Assembly: GCA_022763365.1 (NCBI GenBank)
Contig: JALEGN010000003.1
Span: 1 to 32,210 of the forward strand
DNA length: 32,210 nt
Reading direction: 5' to 3'
Source of the DNA: Minisyncoccota bacterium
Lineage (GTDB): Bacteria > Patescibacteriota > Minisyncoccia > Phycocordibacterales > UBA1006
The notes under the pieces: model-generated
What the model saw: the letters and a program-made list of their open reading frames with translations, nothing else
Databases searched by the model: none
What the model was told of the DNA's origin: nothing
Position numbers and translations under genes: made by a program
In this document: positions 9,478 through 18,640 of the stretch, piece by piece
How positions within the stretch are numbered: position 1 is the first letter of the stretch
Layout: the number at the start of each line of letters is the position of its first letter

Positions 9478-10347
9478 ATGAAAATTGCAATAATAACAGG
9501 TGGTAATGAATACGAAAGAGTAACTTCATTAAAATCTTCAGAATACATAGAATCTAGGATTAATTTTGCGGAAATATCGAGATTCTTGTACCCAGAAGAT
9601 TTTGAACTATTTTTAAAACAAATGAATTCTTTTGATTTAGTTATACCTGTCATTCATGGACACCCTGCAGAAGACGGTTATTTACAAGCTATTTTTGAAA
9701 AAAATAATATTGGGTATCTATTTTCAAATAGTCATGTCAGTAAAAATTGTTTCAATAAAACTAATGCAAAGGAATATATATCAAAAATAGATTGTGGTAT
9801 TCCAAAAACATTTTTAATGAAAGATGGTGATTTAAAATTTCCTCTTATCGCTAAGCCCCAAGAAAATGGTTCTTCAGTTGGTATTTATTTTATTGAAAAA
9901 TATGAAGATTTAATAAAACTCAATTTACCAGATGACTATCTTCTAGAGGAGTATGTAAGAGGTACAGAATATACAGTTGGAGTATTAGATTTTAATAACA
10001 AAATATTTGCTCTTCCAATTATGGAGGTACGGAAAAAAGGAGCTATTTTTAACGAAAGGGAGAAAACGACAAGTCTTTCAAAAGATATAGAAGTATTTCC
10101 TGAAAACCTTAATCAAAATTTAAGGATAAAATTAAAAAAAATTGCACGTGATATACATAGTGAATTTGGTATTAAGAATTTTTCACGAACTGATTTTATT
10201 GTGACAGACAATCAAGAAATTTATTTTATAGAAGTAAATACAATTCCAGGATGTTCAGAAAATTCATTTATCCCAAAAATGATTGAAAAAGAGGATTTAG
10301 ATTTTAAAGATATACTTAGATATTGGATTAAAAAAGAACTTCGCTAA
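9478..10347 (+). CDS. ddl: D-alanine--D-alanine ligase
   Basis: ATP-grasp layout: PVIHGHPAEDGYLQA, IAKPQENGSSVGI, YFIEVNTIPGCSENSFIPKM. ATG at 9478 directly follows the murF stop. Confidence 0.92.
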   Translation: MKIAIITGGNEYERVTSLKSSEYIESRINFAEISRFLYPEDFELFLKQMNSFDLVIPVIHGHPAEDGYLQAIFEKNNIGYLFSNSHVSKNCFNKTNAKEYISKIDCGIPKTFLMKDGDLKFPLIAKPQENGSSVGIYFIEKYEDLIKLNLPDDYLLEEYVRGTEYTVGVLDFNNKIFALPIMEVRKKGAIFNEREKTTSLSKDIEVFPENLNQNLRIKLKKIARDIHSEFGIKNFSRTDFIVTDNQEIYFIEVNTIPGCSENSFIPKMIEKEDLDFKDILRYWIKKELR

Positions 10348-10358
10348 GTTCTTTTTTT
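10330..10358 (+). terminator. Intrinsic terminator overlapping 3' end of ddl
   Basis: AAAAAAGAACTT-CGC-TAAGTTCTTTTTTT; 5' arm encodes KKEL of KKELR-stop. Confidence 0.85.
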
Positions 10359-10377
10359 CGTTATACTAGAATTAATT

Positions 10378-11601
10378 ATGACTCAAGAAGAGTATAAAAA
10401 AATAGAACTTCCTAAAAAACCAGGTGTATATTTTTTCAAAAAAGATGAAGAGATTTTATACATTGGTAAGGCAACGAATTTAGCACATCGAACCAGTAGT
10501 TATTTTCAAAAAAATCTTATGGAGACTCGTGGCCCCTTAATTGTAAAAATGGTTGAGGAAATTAATACGGTTGAATGGACTGAGACTGATTCGGCTCTGG
10601 AAGCCCTGATTTTGGAATCATATTTGATTAAACAGCATCAACCAGCCTACAATACCCGTGAAAAAGACAATCGTAGTTATAACTATGTGGTGATTACTAA
10701 TGAGCTGGCGCCAAGAGTTTTTACCATGCGTCAACGTGCACTCCGTATCATCGAAGGAAAACAAGATGATTCACTACTTCATGTTTTTGGACCATTTCCT
10801 GACATGGATCAATTGAAAACAGCACTTCGAATTATTAGAAAAATTTTTCCATTTCATGGGAAAAAGACTATCCATCGTAATAACATTGAATTTTATCGTC
10901 AATTAGGATTAGTTCCTGGGTCAATGGATGATGAAGCGCGTGATGTGTATATGGAAAATATTAATTACATTGCGATGTTCTTTAAGGGGAAAAAGCAGTC
11001 ACTGATTAAGAAACTGGAAAAAGATATGATGAAATATGCCAAGAATCTTGAGTTTGAACGCGCAAATGTATTGAAAAAACAGATCTACGCATTGAATCAT
11101 ATTAGAGATATGGCATTGCTGAAACATAATTTTGAATCATCAGGTTATGTCACCAATTTTAGAATGGAAGCATACGATATTGCCCATATTCAAGGTGATG
11201 CCATGGTAGGAGTTATGGTGGTATATTCAGGTGCATCAATAGATAACAGTGAACATCGTGTATTCAATATTAATTCTGTTGATAGAGCAAACGATACCGC
11301 AGCGTTGTACGAGGTTATTACAAGGCGCCTTAAGCATAGTGAATGGCCATATCCTCAAATCATCGTAGTTGATGGTGCCATAGCTCAAAAACGAGTTATT
11401 GAAAAAGCGCTCCGTGAAAAGAATCTTTCTATTCCCGTAATGGCGGTGGTTAAGGATGATCGTCATAAGGCACGAGAAATTCTTGGCCAAAAGAAAATTT
11501 CAGAAAAATACCATAAAGAAATCGTTGCTATTAATGTTGAATCTCATAGGTTCGCCTTAAAACAGCACACCAAAAAGCGAGAAAAACAATTCTTATCCTA
11601 A
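10378..11601 (+). CDS. uvrC: Short UvrC-like excinuclease subunit (GIY-YIG, UVR and RNase H-like regions, no C-terminal HhH)
   Basis: PKKPGVYFFKKDEEILYIGKATNLAHRTSSYF, UVR-like KDMMKYAKNLEFERANVLKKQI, YDIAHIQGDAMVGVMVVYSGA and IIVVDGAIAQKR; ends at KQHTKKREKQFLS. Confidence 0.9.
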   Translation: MTQEEYKKIELPKKPGVYFFKKDEEILYIGKATNLAHRTSSYFQKNLMETRGPLIVKMVEEINTVEWTETDSALEALILESYLIKQHQPAYNTREKDNRSYNYVVITNELAPRVFTMRQRALRIIEGKQDDSLLHVFGPFPDMDQLKTALRIIRKIFPFHGKKTIHRNNIEFYRQLGLVPGSMDDEARDVYMENINYIAMFFKGKKQSLIKKLEKDMMKYAKNLEFERANVLKKQIYALNHIRDMALLKHNFESSGYVTNFRMEAYDIAHIQGDAMVGVMVVYSGASIDNSEHRVFNINSVDRANDTAALYEVITRRLKHSEWPYPQIIVVDGAIAQKRVIEKALREKNLSIPVMAVVKDDRHKAREILGQKKISEKYHKEIVAINVESHRFALKQHTKKREKQFLS

Positions 11602-11606
11602 CGACT

Positions 11607-11635
11607 TGCACATTTTAGGTAATTGCATATAATAG
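11607..11635 (+). promoter_or_regulatory. Strong -35/-10 promoter for tRNA-Ala
   Basis: TTGCAC, 16-nt spacer, TATAAT upstream of the tRNA. Confidence 0.75.
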
Positions 11636-11651
11636 CTCTCAGTTGTTCTTT

Positions 11652-11689
11652 AGATAACCAAAGGTTGTTATCTTTTTGAAGACAACCTT
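11652..11689 (+). promoter_or_regulatory. Two mutually exclusive hairpins in the tRNA-Ala 5' leader (possible attenuator)
   Basis: Hairpin 1: AGATAAC...GTTATCT followed by T's (11652-11677). Hairpin 2: AAGGTTGT (11661-11668) with ACAACCTT (11682-11689). They share bases 11661-11673. Confidence 0.5.
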
Positions 11690-11692
11690 GCT

Positions 11693-11766
11693 GGGCCTGT
11701 AGCTCATCTGGCTAGAGCGCGTCACTTGCACTGACGAGGTGGCAGGTTCGAGTCCTGTCAGGTCCA
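11693..11766 (+). tRNA. tRNA-Ala (anticodon UGC)
   Basis: Cloverleaf: acceptor GGGCCTG/CAGGTCC with G3:U70 identity pair, D arm GCTC/GAGC, anticodon loop CTTGCAC, T arm GGTTCGAGTCC; no encoded CCA. Confidence 0.95.
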
Positions 11767-11769
11767 CAT

Positions 11770-11800
11770 AAAAAGTCTCAGATTCATTCTGAGACTTTTT
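11770..11800 (+). terminator. Intrinsic terminator after tRNA-Ala
   Basis: AAAAAGTCTCAG-ATTCATT-CTGAGACTTTTT. Confidence 0.85.
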
Positions 11801-11845
11801 GTATTTTCAAATTAAAAACTCTCTTCATAAAGAAGAGAGTATAAA

Positions 11846-12472
11846 TTATTTAATTCTGAAAGAGTAACCTGCTCCAATGAAAAATTTATCATCAATAAGT
11901 CCCCCGTGTAGATCTATTTGGCTATTATCTGTTAACCTGAGTGTTGCTCCTGCATTATGGTTTAAATTTTCACCAAAATATTGTTGTGTTTCTGCAAACA
12001 AACCTATTTTTTCAGTTAATGAGTAGCAAAGTATATAAATACTATAGATATCAATATCTTTACCTAAATTAAGAGTAAAGGAAAAGGGTGTATTGATAAA
12101 ATTTTGTGTTACAGAAATTCTATAATCACTGACCATAACTTCTGAGTTAAAATCAAAGGTTGATACAAAAGCTACTCCTGGAACCCATTCTTTATCTTCT
12201 AAGAGAATCAATTTTATGCCGGCATTAGGTAGTCCGCTTTCCCAACTAGTAAATGAACGAAGTTCTATTCTTTTTGCTACTGAGTAACGGAAAAAGGTGC
12301 CAAACTCTACTCCATTAGATTCAGTAAGGGTTAGGCCATTTTCAAATTGAAGAAAATTTTGATCTATTATGCTATATGATTCAGCAAAAGTAGGTCGCTG
12401 AGGATCAATTTGGCTGAAAACAGAAATAGTACTTAAAAGTAAAAGTAAAAGAAAAATGAGTATTTTTTTCAT
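11846..12472 (-). CDS. Signal-peptide-bearing, probable outer-membrane beta-barrel protein (Bacteroidota-like)
   Basis: MKKILIFLLLLLLSTISVFSQ signal peptide, then alternating short beta-strand-like segments ending AGYSFRIK. Confidence 0.6.
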   Translation of the reverse strand: MKKILIFLLLLLLSTISVFSQIDPQRPTFAESYSIIDQNFLQFENGLTLTESNGVEFGTFFRYSVAKRIELRSFTSWESGLPNAGIKLILLEDKEWVPGVAFVSTFDFNSEVMVSDYRISVTQNFINTPFSFTLNLGKDIDIYSIYILCYSLTEKIGLFAETQQYFGENLNHNAGATLRLTDNSQIDLHGGLIDDKFFIGAGYSFRIK

Positions 12473-12613
12473 TATATTTAAATTTAAATTATTCAGATTA
12501 AATTTATCATTTTTTTATAAAAAGTCAAATTTTAATTAAATCAAGTATTAAATTATTGACAAATTAATATAAAATAGTATTATATTTTTGAAAAACCTTT
12601 AAAATAAATTTTC

Positions 12614-14110
12614 ATGAAATACGTATTCACACAATGGTGGATTTATCCTGTACTATTTTTGATAATTGTTGCTATGTATGACATTTTTCAAAAAAAACAC
12701 ACTATTTGGAGAAAGTTCCCAATAATCGGCCATTTCAGAAATTTTTTTGAAACAATTGGACCTGAGTTAAGACAATATCTTTTCTCAGGAGATCAAGAAG
12801 AACAACCCTTTAATCGAAACGAAAGAAGGGCTATATATTCTGCTTCAAAAAAACAAAATGAAAATTTTGGTTTTGGTACAACCCAAGATCAAAATATTGC
12901 TGGACATATCATTATAAAACAGTCCAATTTCCCTGTCTTAAATGAAAAGTCATACGTCTTCTCAAAAGATGATCCTACAATAATTCCATGTGCAAAGGTA
13001 CTAGGAGAGTGGCGTGATAGAGAAAAAAAATTCAGGCCACAGTCTGTTATTAATATTTCTGCTATGTCATACGGATCTTTAGGTAAAAAGGCTATTGAAG
13101 CTCTTAATAAGGGAGCAGAATCAGTAAATTGTTTGCATAATACTGGTGAAGGAGGGGTGAGCCCACACCACCTTCATGGGGGAGATCTGATTTGGCAGTT
13201 AGGCACTGGATATTTCGGAGCACGAAATACTGATGGCAGTTTGAATATAAAGAAATTGGTAGAAAAATGTAATCAACACGATGCTATTAAAGCAATTGAG
13301 ATTAAACTTTCTCAGGGTGCCAAACCTGGTAAGGGTGGAATTTTACCAGGTAAAAAGGTCACTCAAGAAATTGCTGAAATCAGAGGGATACCAGTTGGTG
13401 AAACTTGTCTATCTCCCAATGCTCATTCTGCATTTTCAAATATTTCTGAAATGATAGATATTATTGAAGAAATAGCTGAAAAGACTGGATTACCAGTTGG
13501 TATTAAAAGTGCTGTTGGAAAAACAGAGTTTTGGTATGAGTTAGCTGTAGAAATGAAAAGGAGAAACCAGGGACCAGATTTTATCTCTATTGATGGGGGT
13601 GAAGGTGGGACCGGCGCTGCCCCCTTGTCATTTTCTGACCACGTATCGGTACCGTTTAGAACGGGCATACGAGAAGTGTATGGGATTTTCCAAGAAGTAG
13701 ACTTACATAGATCTGTTGTATGGATAGGTTCTGGTAAACTTGGCTTTCCCGAACAAGCAATCTATGCTCTTGCAATGGGCTGTGATATGGTCCAAATTGC
13801 ACGAGAAGCAATGCTGTCAATCGGTTGTATCCAAGCTCAGAAATGTCATAATGGCCAATGCCCAGTGAACATTGCTTCACATAAGGGTCAATGGCTGGTT
13901 GATGCTGAACATAAAGCGTGGAGATTTTCGAATTATATTCGTAGTTTTAGGAAAAATCTTTTAGCTCTTAGTAATGCATCTGGGTATGAGCATCCTTGTC
14001 AGTTTACAACACAGGATATACTTATTGCTCAAGGAGGTGATAAATTTACCACTCTCTGCGACCATTTCGATAATTTTCGAACAGATGTACCTGAAGTTTT
14101 CTGGAATTAA
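12614..14110 (+). CDS. FMN-binding glutamate synthase-family protein (GltS/GltB2-like domain)
   Basis: NISAMSYGSLGKKAIEALNKGA, NTGEGGVSPHH, IEIKLSQGAKPGKGGILPGKKV, ISIDGGEGGTGAAPLSF, QAQKCHNGQCPVNIASH; N-terminal TM segment. Confidence 0.88.
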   Translation: MKYVFTQWWIYPVLFLIIVAMYDIFQKKHTIWRKFPIIGHFRNFFETIGPELRQYLFSGDQEEQPFNRNERRAIYSASKKQNENFGFGTTQDQNIAGHIIIKQSNFPVLNEKSYVFSKDDPTIIPCAKVLGEWRDREKKFRPQSVINISAMSYGSLGKKAIEALNKGAESVNCLHNTGEGGVSPHHLHGGDLIWQLGTGYFGARNTDGSLNIKKLVEKCNQHDAIKAIEIKLSQGAKPGKGGILPGKKVTQEIAEIRGIPVGETCLSPNAHSAFSNISEMIDIIEEIAEKTGLPVGIKSAVGKTEFWYELAVEMKRRNQGPDFISIDGGEGGTGAAPLSFSDHVSVPFRTGIREVYGIFQEVDLHRSVVWIGSGKLGFPEQAIYALAMGCDMVQIAREAMLSIGCIQAQKCHNGQCPVNIASHKGQWLVDAEHKAWRFSNYIRSFRKNLLALSNASGYEHPCQFTTQDILIAQGGDKFTTLCDHFDNFRTDVPEVFWN

Positions 14111-14129
14111 GAATTATACAATTAAATGA

Positions 14130-14154
14130 AACCTCACATTATGTGAGGTTTTTT
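14130..14154. terminator. Shared hairpin terminator between convergent genes
   Basis: AACCTCACAT-T-ATGTGAGGTTTTTT; minus-strand 5' arm lies in the last codons of the methyltransferase. Confidence 0.8.
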
Positions 14155-14885
14155 AATATTAAAACTCGGTCTTTTTTATATTGATCTTCAAGATACGAAT
14201 GATTCCATTGATTATTATCAATAAGATATTCATCAATAAGATCAGTTTGCCAAGGATCAAATTCAATCCATATCTCTCCACCATCTTTTATATATTCAGC
14301 ACCTATATTAATTAATTCATATACAAATTTTAATCCTTGCTGATCAGCAAATAAAGCATGGTCATCTTCGTTATATAATACTGAATCTTGTACTTGAGAT
14401 ACTTTGTTTCGGTCTAAGTATGGCGGGTTCGCCAAAATAAAATCATATTTTTTCTCAGGAATATTCGAAAAAACATCTGATTGAAAAACGTTTCCTTTAG
14501 TTATTTTATTAATTCCTTTGTTTTTATTAATTTGTAATATATTCTTTGCATCAATTTCAGCGAAATCTACTTCTGCATTAAGGTGTTTTGAAACTGCAAT
14601 TCCAATACAGCCTGATCCAGAAAAAAGATCTAATATTTTAAGGTTTCTTTTCTTCTTATTTTGTTTGATAAATATATTAACCCAATATTCTGTCTCAGCA
14701 CGTGGAATTAAAGGACGATACTCTAAATCAATGTGACAATCTAGGAATTCAATATTTCCAATAAGGTAAGCTACCGGCATACCATTATCTATTTCATTAC
14801 ATTCTCGATAATATTCATCGTTTTTATTACCATGATATTTTTCATCAAGAAGCCATTTCTTCTCCTGCTCGTTAATAGAGTTCAT
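14139..14885 (-). CDS. prmC: PrmC/HemK-like glutamine N5-methyltransferase
   Basis: GMPVAYLIGNIEFLDCHIDLEYRPLIPRAETEYW and ILANPPYLDRN; minus-strand TGtTATACT 7 nt before the ATG. Confidence 0.85.
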   Translation of the reverse strand: MNSINEQEKKWLLDEKYHGNKNDEYYRECNEIDNGMPVAYLIGNIEFLDCHIDLEYRPLIPRAETEYWVNIFIKQNKKKRNLKILDLFSGSGCIGIAVSKHLNAEVDFAEIDAKNILQINKNKGINKITKGNVFQSDVFSNIPEKKYDFILANPPYLDRNKVSQVQDSVLYNEDDHALFADQQGLKFVYELINIGAEYIKDGGEIWIEFDPWQTDLIDEYLIDNNQWNHSYLEDQYKKDRVLILKNLT

Positions 14886-14953
14886 TACTAGAAGTATAAC
14901 AATAGTTATCTAATTTTCTATACAATTTTGTTAATCTACGTATACTTCTTATT

Positions 14954-15733
14954 ATGAAAACAAAAGGAGACTCTTTTTATATTTATGGAAAAAAACCTGT
15001 TGAAGAACAACTTATGCGTAATCCTGAAAATGTGATGCGTGTTTTTGTGTCTGATAAGATGGCAGCAAAACAAGGTGGATTTCAAGAATTAAAAAACTTT
15101 GCCAAAGAAAATCGAATTCCAATTAACCCAGTAACGAAAACAAAAATTCAAGACTATGTTGGTGATGTAAATGATCAAGGAGTTGTCGCATTATTACGGC
15201 GTCCTGAATATGTTGAGTTTGATGAATGGTTTAATGGCATTGATATGGAATCAATGCCGTGCGTATTAGTTCTTGATCATATTGAAGATACGCATAATTT
15301 TGGAGCTATTCTAAGGACAGCAGCTGCAGTAGGTATCACGGGTGTTATTGTCTCAAAAGACCGACAGGCGCCAGTAAATGGAACCGTCTACAAAACCTCA
15401 GCTGGAGCCTTAACACATGTACCAATCGTTCGGGTCGCAAATATTAACCAAGCCATTTCTCGATTAAAAGACGCACATTTCTGGGTTTCAGCTATTGATA
15501 TGGATGAAGAGGCGAAACACCCACTTACCGTATGGACGCAAAAATTTGATAGCTCAACCGTGATAGTTATGGGTGGTGAAGGTAAGGGTGTTTCTGAAAA
15601 AGTACGAGAGAATGCAGATTTTATCGTTTCTATTCCAATGGAAAATGACGTTGAGTCATTGAATGTATCAGTTGCAGCAGCCGTTGTATTGTACGAATGG
15701 AAACGTCAAATTCAATCATTTCTTAAAAAATAA
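14954..15733 (+). CDS. rlmB: TrmH/SpoU-family rRNA 2'-O-methyltransferase (RlmB-like)
   Basis: IYGKKPVEEQL, VLDHIEDTHNFGAILRTAAAVGITGVI, VMGGEGKGVSEKV, SIPMENDVESLNVSVAAAVVLYEW. Confidence 0.93.
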   Translation: MKTKGDSFYIYGKKPVEEQLMRNPENVMRVFVSDKMAAKQGGFQELKNFAKENRIPINPVTKTKIQDYVGDVNDQGVVALLRRPEYVEFDEWFNGIDMESMPCVLVLDHIEDTHNFGAILRTAAAVGITGVIVSKDRQAPVNGTVYKTSAGALTHVPIVRVANINQAISRLKDAHFWVSAIDMDEEAKHPLTVWTQKFDSSTVIVMGGEGKGVSEKVRENADFIVSIPMENDVESLNVSVAAAVVLYEWKRQIQSFLKK

Positions 15734-15756
15734 ACCAAATGATTGGTTTATTTTTT
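15725..15756 (+). terminator. Intrinsic terminator whose 5' arm contains the rlmB KK-stop codons
   Basis: AAAAAATAAACCAA-ATGA-TTGGTTTATTTTTT. Confidence 0.85.
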
Positions 15757-15783
15757 AATAGCTCTTTATGCTACAATATCAGC

Positions 15784-16668
15784 ATGAATACTGATATTAA
15801 TTCTTTGATGACAGTGGTTGTTAATTGGTTTCAGGAAAATGCTTTATATATTGTTGCTGTTTTTGCAGTAACGTGGATTTTATCAAAATTTACAGGCTCA
15901 ATTATTCGCTCGCTTGTCCGAAAAATTGTTCCACGAGGGTCGTTTGTTTCTGCGCTCGAGGAAAAGAAACGTGAAGACACACTCATTAAAATTTTACAAA
16001 GTTTTTTTAGTCTATTTATTTGGATTGTTGCTTTTTTGGTAGCTCTCCATATTGGAGGAGTTCCTGTTGCACCATTATTAACAGGGGCAGGGATTTTAGG
16101 GGTAGCCATTGGTTTTGGTTCTCAGTCTTTAGTAAAAGATGTCATTACAGGATTATTCATCATTGCTGAAAACCAGTTTAGGATTGGAGATGTTATTTCC
16201 GTGGACGCTAATGATCATTATTATGGAACGGTTGAGGGGATGACACTTCGAGTGACAAAATTGAGACAGCTTGATGGGACCATTCATTATATTCCTAATG
16301 GTGAGATTAAAATTGCCTCAAATAAATCAAAAGATTATTCGATGGTTGATCTCAAAATTAATGTTGGTTATGACACTAAAATTGATCACGTGCAACAAAT
16401 TGTTGATACGGTAGGGGACGAGTTATATAATGATCCAGAGTTTAAACATTTGATGATTGAGGCGCCGTCATTTCTGCGTGTTGATGCTTTGTCAGATTAT
16501 GCCATTACGGTCCGTATAAATGGAAAAGTCTATCCTAAGCAACAATACGAGGTTGCTGGCGAAATGCGCAAAAGACTCAAAAAAGCCTTTGAGGCAAATG
16601 AAATTGAAATTCCTTATCCAACGCGAGTTATCCATAATGTAGAATCAAAATATGAACAAAAAAAATAA
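15784..16668 (+). CDS. mscS: MscS-family mechanosensitive channel
   Basis: GAGILGVAIGFGSQSLVKDVITGLFIIAENQFRIGDVI. Start set at 15784 (6 nt after TGcTACAAT); the ORF-track start at 15739 is the loop of the rlmB terminator. Confidence 0.92.
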   Translation: MNTDINSLMTVVVNWFQENALYIVAVFAVTWILSKFTGSIIRSLVRKIVPRGSFVSALEEKKREDTLIKILQSFFSLFIWIVAFLVALHIGGVPVAPLLTGAGILGVAIGFGSQSLVKDVITGLFIIAENQFRIGDVISVDANDHYYGTVEGMTLRVTKLRQLDGTIHYIPNGEIKIASNKSKDYSMVDLKINVGYDTKIDHVQQIVDTVGDELYNDPEFKHLMIEAPSFLRVDALSDYAITVRINGKVYPKQQYEVAGEMRKRLKKAFEANEIEIPYPTRVIHNVESKYEQKK

Positions 16669-17632
16669 CAAAAAAATAGCACTCTCTGGGGTTAAACCTA
16701 CAGGACGTCCACATATTGGAAATTATTTTGGTGCGATGAAACAATTCGTTGATATGCAAGATGATTTTGACATACATGTTTTTATTGCTGAATATCATGC
16801 TATGACAACGGTTCAGGATAAAGATGCATTAAAAGAAAGTATTTATGACCTTGTTTTAGATTATCTTGCTATTGGGCTTGATCCTGAAAAGGTAACGCTC
16901 TACCGTCAGTCAGATATTCCGGAGCTAACTGAACTCACCTGGATTTTTAATTGTTTGGTGACGGTTCCATGGCTTGAACGTGCGCATGCTTTCAAGGATA
17001 GAACAGCAAAGGGGATTGAGGCATCAGTCGGTTTGTTTGATTATCCAGTTTTGATGGCAGCAGATATCTTAATGCCGAAATCAGAAATTGTTCCTGTTGG
17101 TAAAGACCAAATTCAGCACGTTGAAATGGCTCGCGAAATTGCACGTAAATTCAATAATACTTACGGTGATACCTTCGTGGAACCACAAGAATACATTGTT
17201 GAATCAGTTGAAACAGTTCCAGGTACTGATGGACAAAAAATGTCTAAATCATATGGCAATACTATTCCACTCTTTGGTACCGACAAAGAAATTAAAAAAG
17301 CCATCATGGGTATTGTGACTGATAGTAAATTACCTGAAGAACCTAAAAATCCTGAAGAATGTAATGTCTTTGCTTTGCATACATTAATTACACCTGAACC
17401 ACAGTTATCTGAAATCAGAGAAGGTTATGAAAAGGGTGGCCTTGGGTATGGTGATTCAAAGAAATTATTGCTCGAAAATTACTTCGCTTTTATTTCATCA
17501 ATGCGTGAAAAACGAAAATATTTTGAAGAAAATCCAGGTATTGTTCGTCAGATTCTTGATGAAGGAAAAAATAACATTCAATCAAAAGTTCGACCTTTTA
17601 TGAAGGAGATACGAGAAAAAGTAGGCTTATAG
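16652..17632 (+). CDS. trpS: Tryptophanyl-tRNA synthetase
   Basis: SGVKPTGRPHIGNYFGAM (HIGN) and KMSKS (GQKMSKSYGNTI); overlaps the mscS end by 17 nt; TAGAAT at 16640-16645. Confidence 0.95.
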   Translation: MNKKNNKKIALSGVKPTGRPHIGNYFGAMKQFVDMQDDFDIHVFIAEYHAMTTVQDKDALKESIYDLVLDYLAIGLDPEKVTLYRQSDIPELTELTWIFNCLVTVPWLERAHAFKDRTAKGIEASVGLFDYPVLMAADILMPKSEIVPVGKDQIQHVEMAREIARKFNNTYGDTFVEPQEYIVESVETVPGTDGQKMSKSYGNTIPLFGTDKEIKKAIMGIVTDSKLPEEPKNPEECNVFALHTLITPEPQLSEIREGYEKGGLGYGDSKKLLLENYFAFISSMREKRKYFEENPGIVRQILDEGKNNIQSKVRPFMKEIREKVGL

Positions 17633-17644
17633 GCTACTTTTTTT
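17616..17644 (+). terminator. Intrinsic terminator overlapping 3' end of trpS
   Basis: AAAAAGTAG...CTACTTTTTTT; 5' arm encodes the end of EKVGL-stop. Confidence 0.75.
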
Positions 17645-17658
17645 GATATAATTATCTT

Positions 17659-18636
17659 ATGAAAAATATATGGCATATTAAATCTTCAGGAGGCGAAAAT
17701 ATTTCTACTTTTATTGATGAAGAAGAAGTTTTTATTGGTTTTAGTTTTTACAAAAACTTAAAAGAATTTTCTAGTAAAGATGAATTAGAAGAAAGTAATA
17801 GTTTTCAGGGAGAACCATCATACCACGCAGCTAGTATACTTTTTAGATTTGCTCATAAAATAAAAAAAGGTGATTATATCATGGTGTTTGACCCTAATTT
17901 AAGGGAGTATTATGTTGGTGAAGCCGGTGAGTACAGTTATAAAGAGAAAAATAGCGAACCTATTCATTCTATTTCTGTTTCATGGCTTAATCTTAAATCA
18001 GGTATTTCTAGGGATGACTTATCTCAGGCTCTTCAGAATGCACTAGGTAGCCCACTAACGGTTACTAAAATTAGAGAAAGTTTAAAAACGGAAATCATCG
18101 ATATAGTTAATAATAATTTTAAAATTAAAAAAGAAGATAACACACAAAACCAAGATCTTGATGTTGATGATAATATTGACGTTGAAGAATCTTCAAGAGA
18201 TAAAATTATTAAGAAAATCCTTTCAATAAGCCCTGAAAATATGGAAAAATTTATTGCCGGTGTATTTAGGGCTATGGGCTATAAAACTAAAATGAATGGA
18301 AGTTTTACTCAAGCTGATGGTGGATATGATATAGTAGCTTCACGTGATGGATTAGGTTTAGATGTTGATACGGTATTTATTGAAGTTAAACACAGGAGAG
18401 ATCAAATGACATCGTCACACATATCGACACTACGTGGTGCTCTTAACGGAAAAAGAGGGGCTTACTTTAGTTCTGGAGGCTTTTCAAAGGATGCAAGAAA
18501 CAATAACAGCCTTTCTGGTAATATTGTTTTAATTGATATGCCGTATTTAGTTGATTTAATATTTGAGCATTATTCAAACTTTGATTCAGAAACACGAAAT
18601 TTATTACCATTAAAATCTATTTATATACTTGAATAA
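17659..18636 (+). CDS. Mrr-like restriction endonuclease with N-terminal PUA/EVE-like candidate domain
   Basis: C-terminal ADGGYDIVASRDGLGLDVDTVFIEVKHRRDQ...GKRGAYFSSGGFSKDARNN matches Mrr_cat (D-x-ExK). N-terminal IWHIKSSGGENIS...KKGDYIMVFDPNLREYYVGEAGEYSY suggests a ligand-binding domain. Confidence 0.75.
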   Translation: MKNIWHIKSSGGENISTFIDEEEVFIGFSFYKNLKEFSSKDELEESNSFQGEPSYHAASILFRFAHKIKKGDYIMVFDPNLREYYVGEAGEYSYKEKNSEPIHSISVSWLNLKSGISRDDLSQALQNALGSPLTVTKIRESLKTEIIDIVNNNFKIKKEDNTQNQDLDVDDNIDVEESSRDKIIKKILSISPENMEKFIAGVFRAMGYKTKMNGSFTQADGGYDIVASRDGLGLDVDTVFIEVKHRRDQMTSSHISTLRGALNGKRGAYFSSGGFSKDARNNNSLSGNIVLIDMPYLVDLIFEHYSNFDSETRNLLPLKSIYILE

Positions 18637-18640
18637 AATT

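Noticed and set aside
15739-15783. ORF-track start of mscS at 15739
   Set aside because: This ATG is the loop of the rlmB terminator; a TGcTACAAT box lies between it and ATG 15784.
17088-17318. Alternative-frame ORFs inside trpS (and 22588-22845, 23697-24197, 27623-27862, 28527-28718)
   Set aside because: Same-strand out-of-frame ORFs within intact conserved genes; no sign of frameshifting or protein-family motifs.
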